A stretch of DNA of 64,000 bases from assembly GCA_038869735.1 (NCBI GenBank), contig JAWCQO010000005.1:1-64000 (forward strand), written 5' to 3'. The first letter of the stretch is position 1. Each line of letters starts with the position of its first letter. A model generated the notes under the pieces. It saw only the letters and a list, made by a program, of their open reading frames with translations. It had not been told where the DNA came from and did not search any database. The DNA comes from Candidatus Anstonellales archaeon (GTDB taxonomy: Archaea; Micrarchaeota; Micrarchaeia; Anstonellales; CG1-02-47-40). The position numbers and the translations under genes were made by a program. This document shows positions 34,152 to 42,539 of the stretch, piece by piece.

Positions 34152-36656
34152 TTACATCCCTATTTCAGAAACCTTACGGATTGCGGATGCAAACCCATGC
34201 ACTGAGGTTATTATTATAATTATCGCGAGATTCGGAAGAAAAACGGCTTGTGGGAGAAGCAAGGCGAGCGTTTTAAAGGAAACGTGTGGGTCTGCAGCAA
34301 TATAAAATGAATCAAGAACTTGGCTTGTTAGAGGATATGTGTTTGCGAAGAGGGTATAGATTGCTGGAAATATTAAGTAAAGTGAAAAGCAGAGTGCCAT
34401 AAGATAGTTTCCTGCGGTCCTGGTTGGTGGAAGGACTCTTAGAAAAATTGCAAAGGATAGGAAGAGTACTATTATTGGTTGGTTTTCTTGAGGGGTGGAA
34501 ATGAAAAGAAGCCTAAATAGTTCTAACTGGAGTTTTATGCTGACTATCATTGGTATGAGCAGGTCTATCATCACTTCCTGGGATTGTGAATACGCTCTCC
34601 TGATTGCGTCTTTTGATTCTCCTTTGCCACCTTTAAATGGAATGCCAACAAAGAGATAGTTTGTTGCTTTGAGTTGATTAGTAAGACTACCTTCAGTTAG
34701 ACGTTGAACTTCTGCCGTTCCGATTCTTTGAAGAGAGTCAAGGTATTTTGTTGAGTAAACGTACATCGTTGTACCTTCCGGGACATTTAAAAATGAGCCT
34801 ATGACGGCGTTTGAGTTTTCAAGAAAGTTTGTTGCTAGAATCAAAACGGCAAAAATAGCTGACCAACCAAGATGCACTGCTTCGTCTCTTAGCAATATGT
34901 CAAGATGTACATTGCCTCCGAAATATTTTGAGTACATAAATGCAAGGGCTATGAGCAGGACGATTAAAAAAAATGCAGAGTGCACCAGTGCAGCGATGTT
35001 GCCTGAGCTAGGGCAGTCCTGTTGACAATAGACAGGTTCTGCTCCTTCACATCTGCCGTTTCCACATTCAAATGATGTTTGGATGCACCTGCAAGAATAG
35101 GGGTCGCAACTAAACTTTTCACTACAGTTGTTTTCTATTCCAGGATCGCACTCTTCGCCTTGGTCAAGAACTCCGTTTCCACAAAGCATTTGAGGAGGCT
35201 GTTTAGTTATTAAAACCTCCTTGCTTTCTTGCGCTGAGATTATGCTATCTGAATAGATAATCGACGCTTTAAACACCAGTGTTTTTCCTTCTGAGCAGGA
35301 CTCATAGAGTGGGCATACTATTGACCTTGTTAGTTGTTGGTCTGCCTGTACTTGTGTAGAGCCACTTAACAGCACTTCGGATGAAGATTCTGAACGGATT
35401 ACCCACTCCCACTCAAGACTTTGGGGGCTAACACCTTCTGGAGACGGAATGGTGATCCGTAATGATGGTGATTGTGACTCTGTGGCGGGGTTTGGCGTAA
35501 TGTCAGAAAGAATTGGAGGGGGATGTTCTGGCACTAATTCATCTATAGTAGCTTCGTCAAATGTTTCATTGGAGGTGTAGCGTTCTCCTTGGCCATAAGA
35601 AAGAGTTGCATAAAACCTAAGAGTTGAACGATCAGGGCAACCGTTATCCAGATTGAAGCAGTAGTAGGTTTGATATGAGTAATTTGTTGTTCCTCTTCTG
35701 TAGGCCTGTGTTCCTTGATGAATGGTTACACTCATTCCGTCCGGTTGCGTTAATTCGAAGCGCCAGTTTATAGTGTTGGGCTCAATGATGTTTTCAGGTA
35801 TTGTGACGATTCCGTTAAAAACGTCTCGGGGATTCGCACGTTTTGGTTTAATTGAAACTGATGGTGGGAGGATAGGTTCATAGTATGCATCGTCAGATTG
35901 AGAGTAATCAGTGCAAGCATAAACAGAGCATGCCCTTACACGAACATGAACGTTTCTTGGTGATGAGGCTGAGCACCCTGGATAGTCTGAGCATCTAAAA
36001 GACATTGCTGATTGGCCCTCCATCCATGGAGTTTCAAAGTCTGGTCCGTCTCCAAGATAGGCAACCCACTTAAATTGATAGATAAAGTTACTTGCGTCTC
36101 CCTGTCCGGCAGTGACAAGTTGACATGAGGAGCGGCCGGATATTTGGTTGCAATAATTTCTATTTGCGACAGTGGCTGAATCTATTCCTGAAGTGTATCC
36201 TCTGCATCGAATGTTCCACGGAGGTCCACTTTCGCCTTCAAGCCCTTCATCTGGGACACAAGAGTTTGAGTTTACATCCCAGTGACAACCGGCGGGTTGC
36301 TCTTGAAGAAAATAAGGAGCGTTATAATCGCTATATTGGGCACTCAAAGAATTACAATTATTTTGGTTTAGGATACTGCATCTTGCTTGTGAATTTTGAG
36401 CTCCCTGAGCAAGCTGGCATAATCTGCTGGCAAAATAACTCCCTGCTCGGCAGCCTCCGCTCCAGTCATTGCTTATGCTAACTGTTGTTGAATACGAAGG
36501 AATTGAAATTAGTGTGAGCTCTGGTTTTTCTGGAATGCCGGACACAACATTACCGCCTGCACCCTCGTCATCATCACCGATTATGCAATTTTGTGACATA
36601 AGAAATTGAGCAGCAAATACTAGAAAGAGCAGGATGAAACTATAGGGGCTTTTCAT
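34152..36656 (-). CDS. Polytopic membrane protein with Ig-like and disulfide domains, paralogue 1
   Basis: 834 residues. The signal peptide is at 1-21. The exterior part (about 22-540) begins with a cysteine-containing region, then two or three beta-sandwich, Ig-like segments (PPSVSIKPKRANPRDVFNG and PPILSDITPNPATESQSPSL), then two disulfide modules (CGNGVLDQGEECDPG and CGNGRCEGAEPVYC). The core follows: FFLIVLLIALAFMY, LLRDEAVHLGWSAI, a helical loop, AIFLRVLPPTRTAGNYLMAL with LIFPAIYTLF, and a last segment ending SAIRKVSEIGM, the most divergent end in the set. Its ATG directly follows the TAA of the first gene. Confidence 0.82.
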   Translation of the reverse strand: MKSPYSFILLFLVFAAQFLMSQNCIIGDDDEGAGGNVVSGIPEKPELTLISIPSYSTTVSISNDWSGGCRAGSYFASRLCQLAQGAQNSQARCSILNQNNCNSLSAQYSDYNAPYFLQEQPAGCHWDVNSNSCVPDEGLEGESGPPWNIRCRGYTSGIDSATVANRNYCNQISGRSSCQLVTAGQGDASNFIYQFKWVAYLGDGPDFETPWMEGQSAMSFRCSDYPGCSASSPRNVHVRVRACSVYACTDYSQSDDAYYEPILPPSVSIKPKRANPRDVFNGIVTIPENIIEPNTINWRFELTQPDGMSVTIHQGTQAYRRGTTNYSYQTYYCFNLDNGCPDRSTLRFYATLSYGQGERYTSNETFDEATIDELVPEHPPPILSDITPNPATESQSPSLRITIPSPEGVSPQSLEWEWVIRSESSSEVLLSGSTQVQADQQLTRSIVCPLYESCSEGKTLVFKASIIYSDSIISAQESKEVLITKQPPQMLCGNGVLDQGEECDPGIENNCSEKFSCDPYSCRCIQTSFECGNGRCEGAEPVYCQQDCPSSGNIAALVHSAFFLIVLLIALAFMYSKYFGGNVHLDILLRDEAVHLGWSAIFAVLILATNFLENSNAVIGSFLNVPEGTTMYVYSTKYLDSLQRIGTAEVQRLTEGSLTNQLKATNYLFVGIPFKGGKGESKDAIRRAYSQSQEVMIDLLIPMIVSIKLQLELFRLLFISTPQENQPIIVLFLSFAIFLRVLPPTRTAGNYLMALCFSLYLIFPAIYTLFANTYPLTSQVLDSFYIAADPHVSFKTLALLLPQAVFLPNLAIIIIITSVHGFASAIRKVSEIGM

Positions 36657-38699
36657 TTATATCAACCTATAAAGACCAATTATTCTGGTATCGCCTCCAA
36701 GAACTTCTGATGTGCCTTTGGTCATTACGACCGTTATAAAAACTGTTAAGAGGATGGATATTAGCGCATTTGTGTAAAAGCCAGATATTAGATGTAGAAC
36801 TGATTCAAGAGGGGAGTAATAGTCTGAAATGAGCTCTGATTGAGATATTGCTGCATAGTTATAGAGTGCTGGCCCAAATGGAAGCGGGAATCCCTGCACA
36901 ATTGCAAGGTAAGTTAGCTTTACTATGTTCGCACATGAAAAGAAGCCGCCTGCAGTGGCAGGATTTGACAGAAGAATACTACATATGAGCCACTCATAGA
37001 AGTCTTCTCCGGGTAAAACGAACAGCGCAAATGTAGATGAACACACTAAACTTTGTGCTGGTGGACTACCGGGATCAAAATCAGTTGCATTTTTTATTGA
37101 GTTTAGGTCTAAGTTTGTTTGTGTATAGGCCCATGAGGCAAAAACGATACTGGCAGGAAACCAAAGATATGCTCCAATACACACAGCAATAAGGGTAGTA
37201 CCTACCCTTCTTGTTAATGGAAATGTTCTTAGGGCAAACGCAGCTGGTAGAAGAAGTGTTGGGATTGTTGATGAGAAAAAGTAAAGAAGCATTTTTTGTA
37301 TTGAAAAGGCATATATTATTTTTGATAAATTATCCAAAGCTTGGAGGATGCTTGAGGTTAGGATAGATAGTCCAGCTGATGGAGAACGGGATATAAATTT
37401 ATTTGAGTAAAACGGAATAAGTGGAGTGCTTAATGAATAAGAAAAACTTGAAATCTTTGAAATGTAAAAGTTTACTTCAGCCAGATAGTTTATTGAATTT
37501 CTCGAATTCTGGATAAAGTAATCAATGTGAGAAATCGCAGCTGAAGTCATATCTGGAGAACCCGTAATCGCACTTGCAAATGTCTCTATTCCAGCTATAG
37601 CAATAATGGTGGCAATTATTAATGCTGCACTTGCAAAAACCTCTCTAAATTCTGATTTTGACCAAACGTGGAGTTGGATTGAGTTGGTAAATTCTGCAAG
37701 CATATAGGCAATGGCTGAAATTACGACGGCTGCAAAAAGACCTATTAGGATTATTGGTGAAATAGCGATTTGGACTGCATTGCCAAATAGGCGCGGGGCT
37801 GAAACGCACTGGCAACTTTCACAAATAAAGGCGTCTGCACATTGGTTGGTGTATTCACACTGTTCGTTTTCTTCGTCAATTATTCCGTTTCCACAATAAG
37901 GTGGGTTTGCTCTAGCCACTTCATTTACTGACACACAAGAACAGGAGAAGCATCTCTGACCGACTTGGCAGTCTGCATCTGAATCGCACTCTTCGCCTTG
38001 GTCAAGAACTCCGTTTCCACAGCTGGATGTGAAAGTATAGGGATTGAAATCTCTAATTGATTCACATGTGCAATTTTGAGAGCATGTGTAGCCTGGAGCA
38101 CAATTGTTTGTGTTTATGTCGCATTCCTCTCCAGCATCTAAAAATCCATCACCGCACTGTGGTCCAAAAGCTATCTGTTCGGCTGTTGGGCTGCATTGGT
38201 TATTTAGGCAGGAATATCCTGCTTTACAATCAGCATTTGTTAGGCATGATGTTTTGCATGTGCAAGATTGCGAGCAGACGTATGCGCCACAGTTGAGGTT
38301 TTGTTCTTTGTCGCATTCCTCTCCAGCATCTAAAAATCCATCACCGCATACTGGAAGGGAAGATACGCACTGGCAACTTAGAGGATCGCAGAGTTGTCCG
38401 CTTTTGCAGATTATTTTAGAATCAGCCGGGTCACACTGTTCCCGTCCCGTAATTTTTCCGTCGCCGCATACTGAGTTATCCTGTACGCACTGGCATCCGG
38501 GGTTACAGTAAAAGCCGAATGGGCAATCGCTGTGAATTTCGCATTGCTCTTGTGGTTGCTCGACTATTCCGTTTCCGCATATGTGAGCAGGGGGGCTACT
38601 TTGAGCAAAGAAAACTCCGCTTGAAAGGAGAAGAGTGAAAAATAGTATGGCGAATATGGAGCGCTTGTCAAAAATCACAAAGCCAAGCATCATAAACAC
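36657..38699 (-). CDS. Polytopic membrane protein with six disulfide repeats, first gene of the operon
   Basis: 680 residues (ATG 38690 is an attractive alternative start). After the signal peptide come six CGxGxxxxxExC repeats beginning at residues 41, 78, 118, 182, 227 and 269, of the type called Myxococcus cysteine-rich repeat. The core starts at about 312: ISPIILIGLFAAVVISAIAY, the turn HVWSKSEFREVFASAA, a helical exterior loop, then ALRTFPLTRRVGTTLIAV (489-506) with LWFPASIVF, a second exterior loop with three cysteines, and a last segment ending GGDTRIIGLYRLI. It is transcribed divergently from dus. All six genes of this operon are joined by gaps of -4 to +4 bases. Confidence 0.82.
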   Translation of the reverse strand: MFMMLGFVIFDKRSIFAILFFTLLLSSGVFFAQSSPPAHICGNGIVEQPQEQCEIHSDCPFGFYCNPGCQCVQDNSVCGDGKITGREQCDPADSKIICKSGQLCDPLSCQCVSSLPVCGDGFLDAGEECDKEQNLNCGAYVCSQSCTCKTSCLTNADCKAGYSCLNNQCSPTAEQIAFGPQCGDGFLDAGEECDINTNNCAPGYTCSQNCTCESIRDFNPYTFTSSCGNGVLDQGEECDSDADCQVGQRCFSCSCVSVNEVARANPPYCGNGIIDEENEQCEYTNQCADAFICESCQCVSAPRLFGNAVQIAISPIILIGLFAAVVISAIAYMLAEFTNSIQLHVWSKSEFREVFASAALIIATIIAIAGIETFASAITGSPDMTSAAISHIDYFIQNSRNSINYLAEVNFYISKISSFSYSLSTPLIPFYSNKFISRSPSAGLSILTSSILQALDNLSKIIYAFSIQKMLLYFFSSTIPTLLLPAAFALRTFPLTRRVGTTLIAVCIGAYLWFPASIVFASWAYTQTNLDLNSIKNATDFDPGSPPAQSLVCSSTFALFVLPGEDFYEWLICSILLSNPATAGGFFSCANIVKLTYLAIVQGFPLPFGPALYNYAAISQSELISDYYSPLESVLHLISGFYTNALISILLTVFITVVMTKGTSEVLGGDTRIIGLYRLI

Positions 38700-38704
38700 T
38701 AGAC

Positions 38705-38721
38705 ATAATTAATTTAAATTG
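38705..38721. promoter_or_regulatory. Shared AT-rich promoter between the membrane operon and dus
   Basis: The near-palindromic AATTAATTTAAATT could act as a TATA element in both directions. On the minus strand it lies about 25 bases before ATG 38690, which would make that mRNA leaderless. Confidence 0.4.
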
Positions 38722-38744
38722 ATTTCTAAGTGAGAAATTTTCTG

Positions 38745-39710
38745 ATGCGGATTGGAGATATTCTAATTGATGGATGGCTCGTTCTTGCCCCTATGGCTGG
38801 AAAAACAGATATTGCGTTTAGGCATCTGTGCAAAGAATTAGGGGCTTCATTGGTATTTTGTGAATTTGCAAGTGCCGAGGGCATATTGAGAAATGAGGAA
38901 TACGCTCTTCGAGTGATGAGAACTGAAGAATCAGAGCGTCCGGTCGGAGTGCAAATATTTGGGGAAGGTGCTAAAAGGATGGGAGAGGCTTGTAGAAAAA
39001 TAAATGAGCTGAAAGAGCACGGGAGAATCTGCCCTGACATTCTTGACATAAATTTTGGATGTCCTGGAAAAAATGTTATGAGGTGTGGTGCTGGAGCTGC
39101 CCTTCTTAAAAATAAAGAAGAGATTAAGAGAATACTTAACGCATGTATTGAAAATTCAAAAATACCAATCAGTGCAAAAATTAGAATAGACGGAGGGGTA
39201 GAAAGAACTATTGAAATTGCAAAGGAAATTGAGGATTGTGGTGCTTTTGCTCTGACCGTTCATGCAAGGACTATCGCTGGTGGAAAGAAAAGAAATTCGG
39301 TGCAGTGGGAGGTTATAAAAAGGGTGAAGGAGAGCGTGAATATTCAAGTTATAGGTAATGGGGGAGTCATTAGCTGGAAAGATGCAATTCGTATGCGCAA
39401 CTTGACTGGATGCGATGCTGTAATGGTTGCGCGGGGTGCGTTGTATGATCCATTTATATTTCTGAAAGCTTCATCCGTCAAAATAACGAGCAAAGAAATT
39501 GAGAATCCTGAAAGGGTAAAGTATGAGAGGATGAGCGCTTTGAAAAGATATGTTGAACTTTCACAAAAGTTTGGGATTTTGAACCTGCAAAGTGTCAGGT
39601 CGCATGCACTAGATTTTTGCTTTGGGCTTGAGAGAGCTAGAGAAATGCGTGAGAAGATATCAAAGGCAGGCGATATAGATGATATTGTCAGGGTTTTTGG
39701 GGAAATTTAA
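38745..39710 (+). CDS. dus: tRNA-dihydrouridine synthase family protein
   Basis: 321 residues from ATG 38745 (a GTG at 38730 would add five). A TIM-barrel FMN enzyme that reduces uridines in tRNA. Motifs: LAPMAGKTDIAFR near the N-terminus, DINFGCPGKNVMRCGAGAAL with the active-site cysteine region, KIRIDGG, VHARTIAG and IGNGGVIS (FMN phosphate binding). The C-terminal helical domain is present. It is divergent from the membrane-protein operon. Confidence 0.92.
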   Translation: MRIGDILIDGWLVLAPMAGKTDIAFRHLCKELGASLVFCEFASAEGILRNEEYALRVMRTEESERPVGVQIFGEGAKRMGEACRKINELKEHGRICPDILDINFGCPGKNVMRCGAGAALLKNKEEIKRILNACIENSKIPISAKIRIDGGVERTIEIAKEIEDCGAFALTVHARTIAGGKKRNSVQWEVIKRVKESVNIQVIGNGGVISWKDAIRMRNLTGCDAVMVARGALYDPFIFLKASSVKITSKEIENPERVKYERMSALKRYVELSQKFGILNLQSVRSHALDFCFGLERAREMREKISKAGDIDDIVRVFGEI

Positions 39711-39725
39711 GTTATTGCTTTTTGA

Positions 39726-40307
39726 TTATTTTGAAGGTGGCTTTGAGGCATAGTTTTTTAATACTCTGGTAAGGTGTAACAATGTTTTTCTTACGTCATT
39801 TTCGGACTGACAGCCAGTGCAGATTATCTTGCCGTTTTTAAAAAGAAGGAGAGAGGATTTTGGATTTTTGAATTTTAGGATTGCGCCTGGGAATTGCTCG
39901 GGTTCGTATTCTACGTCCTCTACTTCCGCAGCTATTGAATAAAGGTCAAGGTAAACGCCAAGTGATGCTGAAGCAACGATATTTTCTATCTTGAATTTTG
40001 GTTTTGCGTGTGTTTGTGGAGTTGTTTTTGCGTATGGTTTTAAAAGGTTCATTGTTCTGTTGACTGTTGTTTGGACTTGGGATTCTGACTGACAGCCCGT
40101 GCAGATTATCTTGCCGTTTTTAAAAAGAAGGAGAGAGGATTTTGGTTCTTTTAGCTTCAGGATTGCGCCTGGGAATTGCTCGGGTTCGTATTCTACTCCA
40201 GGTATTTTAAATGCTATAGAATAGAGGTCAAGCTCTATGTTGAGGTTTGCGCTTGCGACAATGTTTTCTATCTTGAATTTTGGTTTTGGTATTCTTATTC
40301 CACTCAT
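39726..40307 (-). CDS. tbp: TATA-box-binding protein with nearly identical halves
   Basis: 193 residues. The TBP saddle consists of two repeats, residues about 9-92 and 103-186. In ordinary TBPs the halves are clearly diverged. Here both contain KPKFKIENIVASA, LDLYSIA, VEYEPEQFPGAILK and a long shared PKSSLLLFKNGKIICTGCQS block, and the DNA is identical over 47 bases (39817-39863 and 40099-40145). The usual phenylalanine/valine DNA contacts appear modified to L and I (SSLLLF). The C-terminal acidic tail of many archaeal TBPs is absent. It recruits TFB and RNA polymerase to the TATA boxes noted throughout the window. Confidence 0.95.
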   Translation of the reverse strand: MSGIRIPKPKFKIENIVASANLNIELDLYSIAFKIPGVEYEPEQFPGAILKLKEPKSSLLLFKNGKIICTGCQSESQVQTTVNRTMNLLKPYAKTTPQTHAKPKFKIENIVASASLGVYLDLYSIAAEVEDVEYEPEQFPGAILKFKNPKSSLLLFKNGKIICTGCQSENDVRKTLLHLTRVLKNYASKPPSK

Positions 40308-40459
40308 CTCAACACAACACCTGCTACTTTGAAAACATTTTTAAATAGGTATATTTTGGATGACGGCTTTAAAAAGGTATATATATCAATTTATAATGGA
40401 GCTATCAATAGCATGACGCCTTTGAGCTATAGGTAGTGTTGAGTTTAGTGGGTGATTTG

Positions 40460-40738
40460 ATGGCAAAGATGTCAAAAGGGTTGCTTAGAAGGAAAACGCG
40501 TGCCCTTGGAAGGTCATCAAAAAGACTCAGCATAAACCGTGTTGTCAAGACATATGGGATTGGAGACCGGGTAGTTATAAAAATAAATGCGCGATATGGC
40601 GGCGCCCCTAACCCGCGGTTTAATGGTAAGGCAGGAATGATTGTAGGGAAAAGGGGTAAAGGATGTGTTGTTAGAATAAAGGATATAGAAAAAGAAAAAG
40701 AATTAGTCGTCTTACCTATGCATCTTCAGGCTCGGTAA
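40460..40738 (+). CDS. rpl21e: Ribosomal protein eL21
   Basis: 92 residues from ATG 40460 (a longer frame from 40436 is unlikely). Conserved SKGLLRRKTRALGRSSK, then GDRVVIKINARYGGAPNPRF and GKAGMIVGKRGKG, an SH3-like fold. It is the first gene of the archaeal L21e-RpoF-DUF655-KsgA cluster. Confidence 0.95.
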   Translation: MAKMSKGLLRRKTRALGRSSKRLSINRVVKTYGIGDRVVIKINARYGGAPNPRFNGKAGMIVGKRGKGCVVRIKDIEKEKELVVLPMHLQAR

Positions 40739-40774
40739 GTTAGTTTAGTTAAACTTTGTGTTGGGGGTATTTCT

Positions 40775-41218
40775 GTGATAGGAAAAAACATAAAGTCAAA
40801 AACACCACTATGCCTTGCAGAAGTAAAGGAAATTTTGGATAGTAGAAAGAAAGATGGAGAGTTCGGATTTGAGCAAAAGGCGTCTTATGATTATTGCGAG
40901 AAGTTTTGTCACCTTAGTCTAGAGGACGCAAAAGGTCTTTTGGAAGAACTAGGGAAAGTTGAGAAGCTAAACGAAGAAGCAAGGATAAAGATAGTGGATA
41001 TATTGCCAGAATATGCGTCTCAAATTCGGCTCATTTGTCAGAAGGCAAAGGTAGAGTTAAGCGAAAATGAAGTTGAGAAAATATTAAACATTGTAAAAAA
41101 GTATTTGGAAGTTGCAGATAAAAGTAGAAAAGTAGAAAAAGATGAGCAAAAGATTTCTGAATCTGAAAAGGGAGAAGATGAAAAAAAGAAAAAGAGTCAA
41201 AAGAAGAAAGGGAAGTGA
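40775..41218 (+). CDS. rpoF: DNA-directed RNA polymerase subunit Rpo4 (RpoF)
   Basis: 147 residues from a GTG. With Rpo7 it forms the stalk of archaeal RNA polymerase. TPLCLAEVKEILDSRK is the N-terminal tip; the HRDC-like helical domain includes EDAKGLLEELGKVEKLNEEA and ARIKIVDILPEYASQIRLIC. A lysine/glutamate tail of about 30 residues extends beyond the usual 105-120-residue protein. Confidence 0.9.
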   Translation: MIGKNIKSKTPLCLAEVKEILDSRKKDGEFGFEQKASYDYCEKFCHLSLEDAKGLLEELGKVEKLNEEARIKIVDILPEYASQIRLICQKAKVELSENEVEKILNIVKKYLEVADKSRKVEKDEQKISESEKGEDEKKKKSQKKKGK

Positions 41219-41245
41219 GTGTTATATTGGTTGTGGTTGTTGCTT

Positions 41246-41815
41246 ATGGGAGAAATGGAGGAATGGGCTTACGTTCTTGATTTTATGCCGCAGGGGATGG
41301 CTGCTTCTCGAGAAGCCGAACCGTTGGCACAGGTTATTGGAACAAAGTTTTTCACCTTACTTGAAGTTATTCTGAAGCCGGGAGTTGCGGTTTCTATTGA
41401 ATCAAAGGTTTATGTGGGGCGAGACAAACGCGTAGAGGTTGATAGGATAAAAAGAAGAATTGGTGTCCGAGAACTAACAAATACTGCAAAGACAGAGCTG
41501 CATCCGGTTTTGAAAAAAATTGTGCAGGAAAGAGAAAAGGATTTTGTACAGTTCTTTAACAAGTGCGGTCCTATATCAATAAGACTGCACCAACTTGAGC
41601 TTCTTCCGGGGGTTGGAAAAAAGCATATGGAGCAGATATTGGAGGAGAGGGAGTTGAGGGGATTTGAGACCTTTGCTGATATAAGAAACAGAGTGACCTT
41701 GCTTAGTGACCCATTAAATATAATTGTTACAAGGATCGCGCGGGAGTTAGAGGGCGTTGAAAAATACTATCTTTTTGTAAAGCCTCCTCTATCGTCAAAG
41801 AAAGGATTATATTAA
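41246..41815 (+). CDS. DUF655 family protein (OB fold plus helix-hairpin-helix)
   Basis: 189 residues from ATG 41246. EEWAYVLDFMPQG opens the OB-like domain; the helix-hairpin-helix LELLPGVGKKHMEQILEER is near the middle and is a non-specific nucleic-acid binder. DUF655 is conserved next to RpoF and KsgA in archaea and is thought to act in RNA metabolism, but no function is proven. The C-terminus has an LSDPLNIIVTRIARELEG helix. Confidence 0.88.
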   Translation: MGEMEEWAYVLDFMPQGMAASREAEPLAQVIGTKFFTLLEVILKPGVAVSIESKVYVGRDKRVEVDRIKRRIGVRELTNTAKTELHPVLKKIVQEREKDFVQFFNKCGPISIRLHQLELLPGVGKKHMEQILEERELRGFETFADIRNRVTLLSDPLNIIVTRIARELEGVEKYYLFVKPPLSSKKGLY

Positions 41816-41845
41816 AAAGAAAAGGGGATATTTTTTAGTGTTGGT

Positions 41846-41992
41846 GGGCCCGTAGCGCAACGGATAGCGCGCTTGGCTTCGGTCACAATTGAGCCTGAAA
41901 GTGGAAGAAACCAAGAGGTTGCGGGTTCGAATCAGCTGATGTTAGGACTTTGACATTGCCTAAGCATAACTGTGACAATCCCGTCGGGCCCG
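41846..41992 (+). tRNA. tRNA-Arg (TCG) with two introns, one in the T-loop
   Basis: The acceptor GGGCCCG pairs with CGGGCCC. The anticodon stem CTTGG/CCAAG holds TCG at 41879-41881. Intron 1 is 27 nt (about 41883-41909) after position 37. The T-stem GCGGG (41921-41925) pairs with CCCGT (41980-41984), but 54 nt lie between, so a 47-nt intron splits the T-loop near 59/60, the same site as in tRNA-Ala. TTAGG and CCTAA in the intron can pair. The spliced length is 73 nt. CCA is not encoded. Confidence 0.88.
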
Positions 41993-42035
41993 TTATTTGG
42001 CTTAGGCATCATTTGGTTTAGAAGGTGGGGGGAGG

Positions 42036-42539
42036 ATGTCGGCAGGCAGAAGGAGGATTAAATCGGTTTGCGCTTTTATCTTTTTCTTTGTTTTGGTTGG
42101 GTTATTTTATGGTCTTGAGCTTTTGGTTTCCAATGCCACTGTTGGAAAGGACATTTATGTTTTAGTTTATGAGGAAAGAGGCGAGTTGTTTGATGGGGTG
42201 GGGAAGGCTCAAACTCCAACGGGCGCTGAAATTTTTTTTGAATTATATCATGGGCAGGGGAGAATAAATGCTAGTGAGGTTGGTAGGTGGGAGATCTGGG
42301 TTGGGGAAGAAAAAAGAGATGTGTTTGTCTTTGACGAGAAGCCGCGAACGAGGGTGTTTGAGGGGCAAGCCGATTTTTTTCTTCTTTTTTCTTTTTTGCT
42401 TGCACTTGTAGTTGTATTTGGGTTTTTAGGTGTCGTTTTTATTTGTAGAAAGCTTGTTTTGGAAGAAGAGAGAGTGGATTTGATTAGGGAAACGCGAAAG
42501 CGAACACTTGGTAGGGAGGAAGCAGGACGTGGCAGATAA
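42036..42539 (+). CDS. Predicted secreted/membrane protein inserted before ksgA
   Basis: 167 residues. A signal-like segment (SVCAFIFFFVLVGLFYGLEL), an exterior domain of about 85 residues with beta character and no cysteine, then one membrane helix (FLLLFSFLLALVVVFGFLG) and a charged cytoplasmic tail. It overlaps the ksgA start by 11 bases. The gene interrupts the usual DUF655-KsgA neighbourhood together with tRNA-Arg. No family is recognised. Confidence 0.65.
   Translation: MSAGRRRIKSVCAFIFFFVLVGLFYGLELLVSNATVGKDIYVLVYEERGELFDGVGKAQTPTGAEIFFELYHGQGRINASEVGRWEIWVGEEKRDVFVFDEKPRTRVFEGQADFFLLFSFLLALVVVFGFLGVVFICRKLVLEEERVDLIRETRKRTLGREEAGRGR

Noticed and set aside
36657-38699. Regularly spaced repeats suggestive of a CRISPR array
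   Set aside because: They encode disulfide repeats in frame, with unequal spacing and no leader or cas genes.
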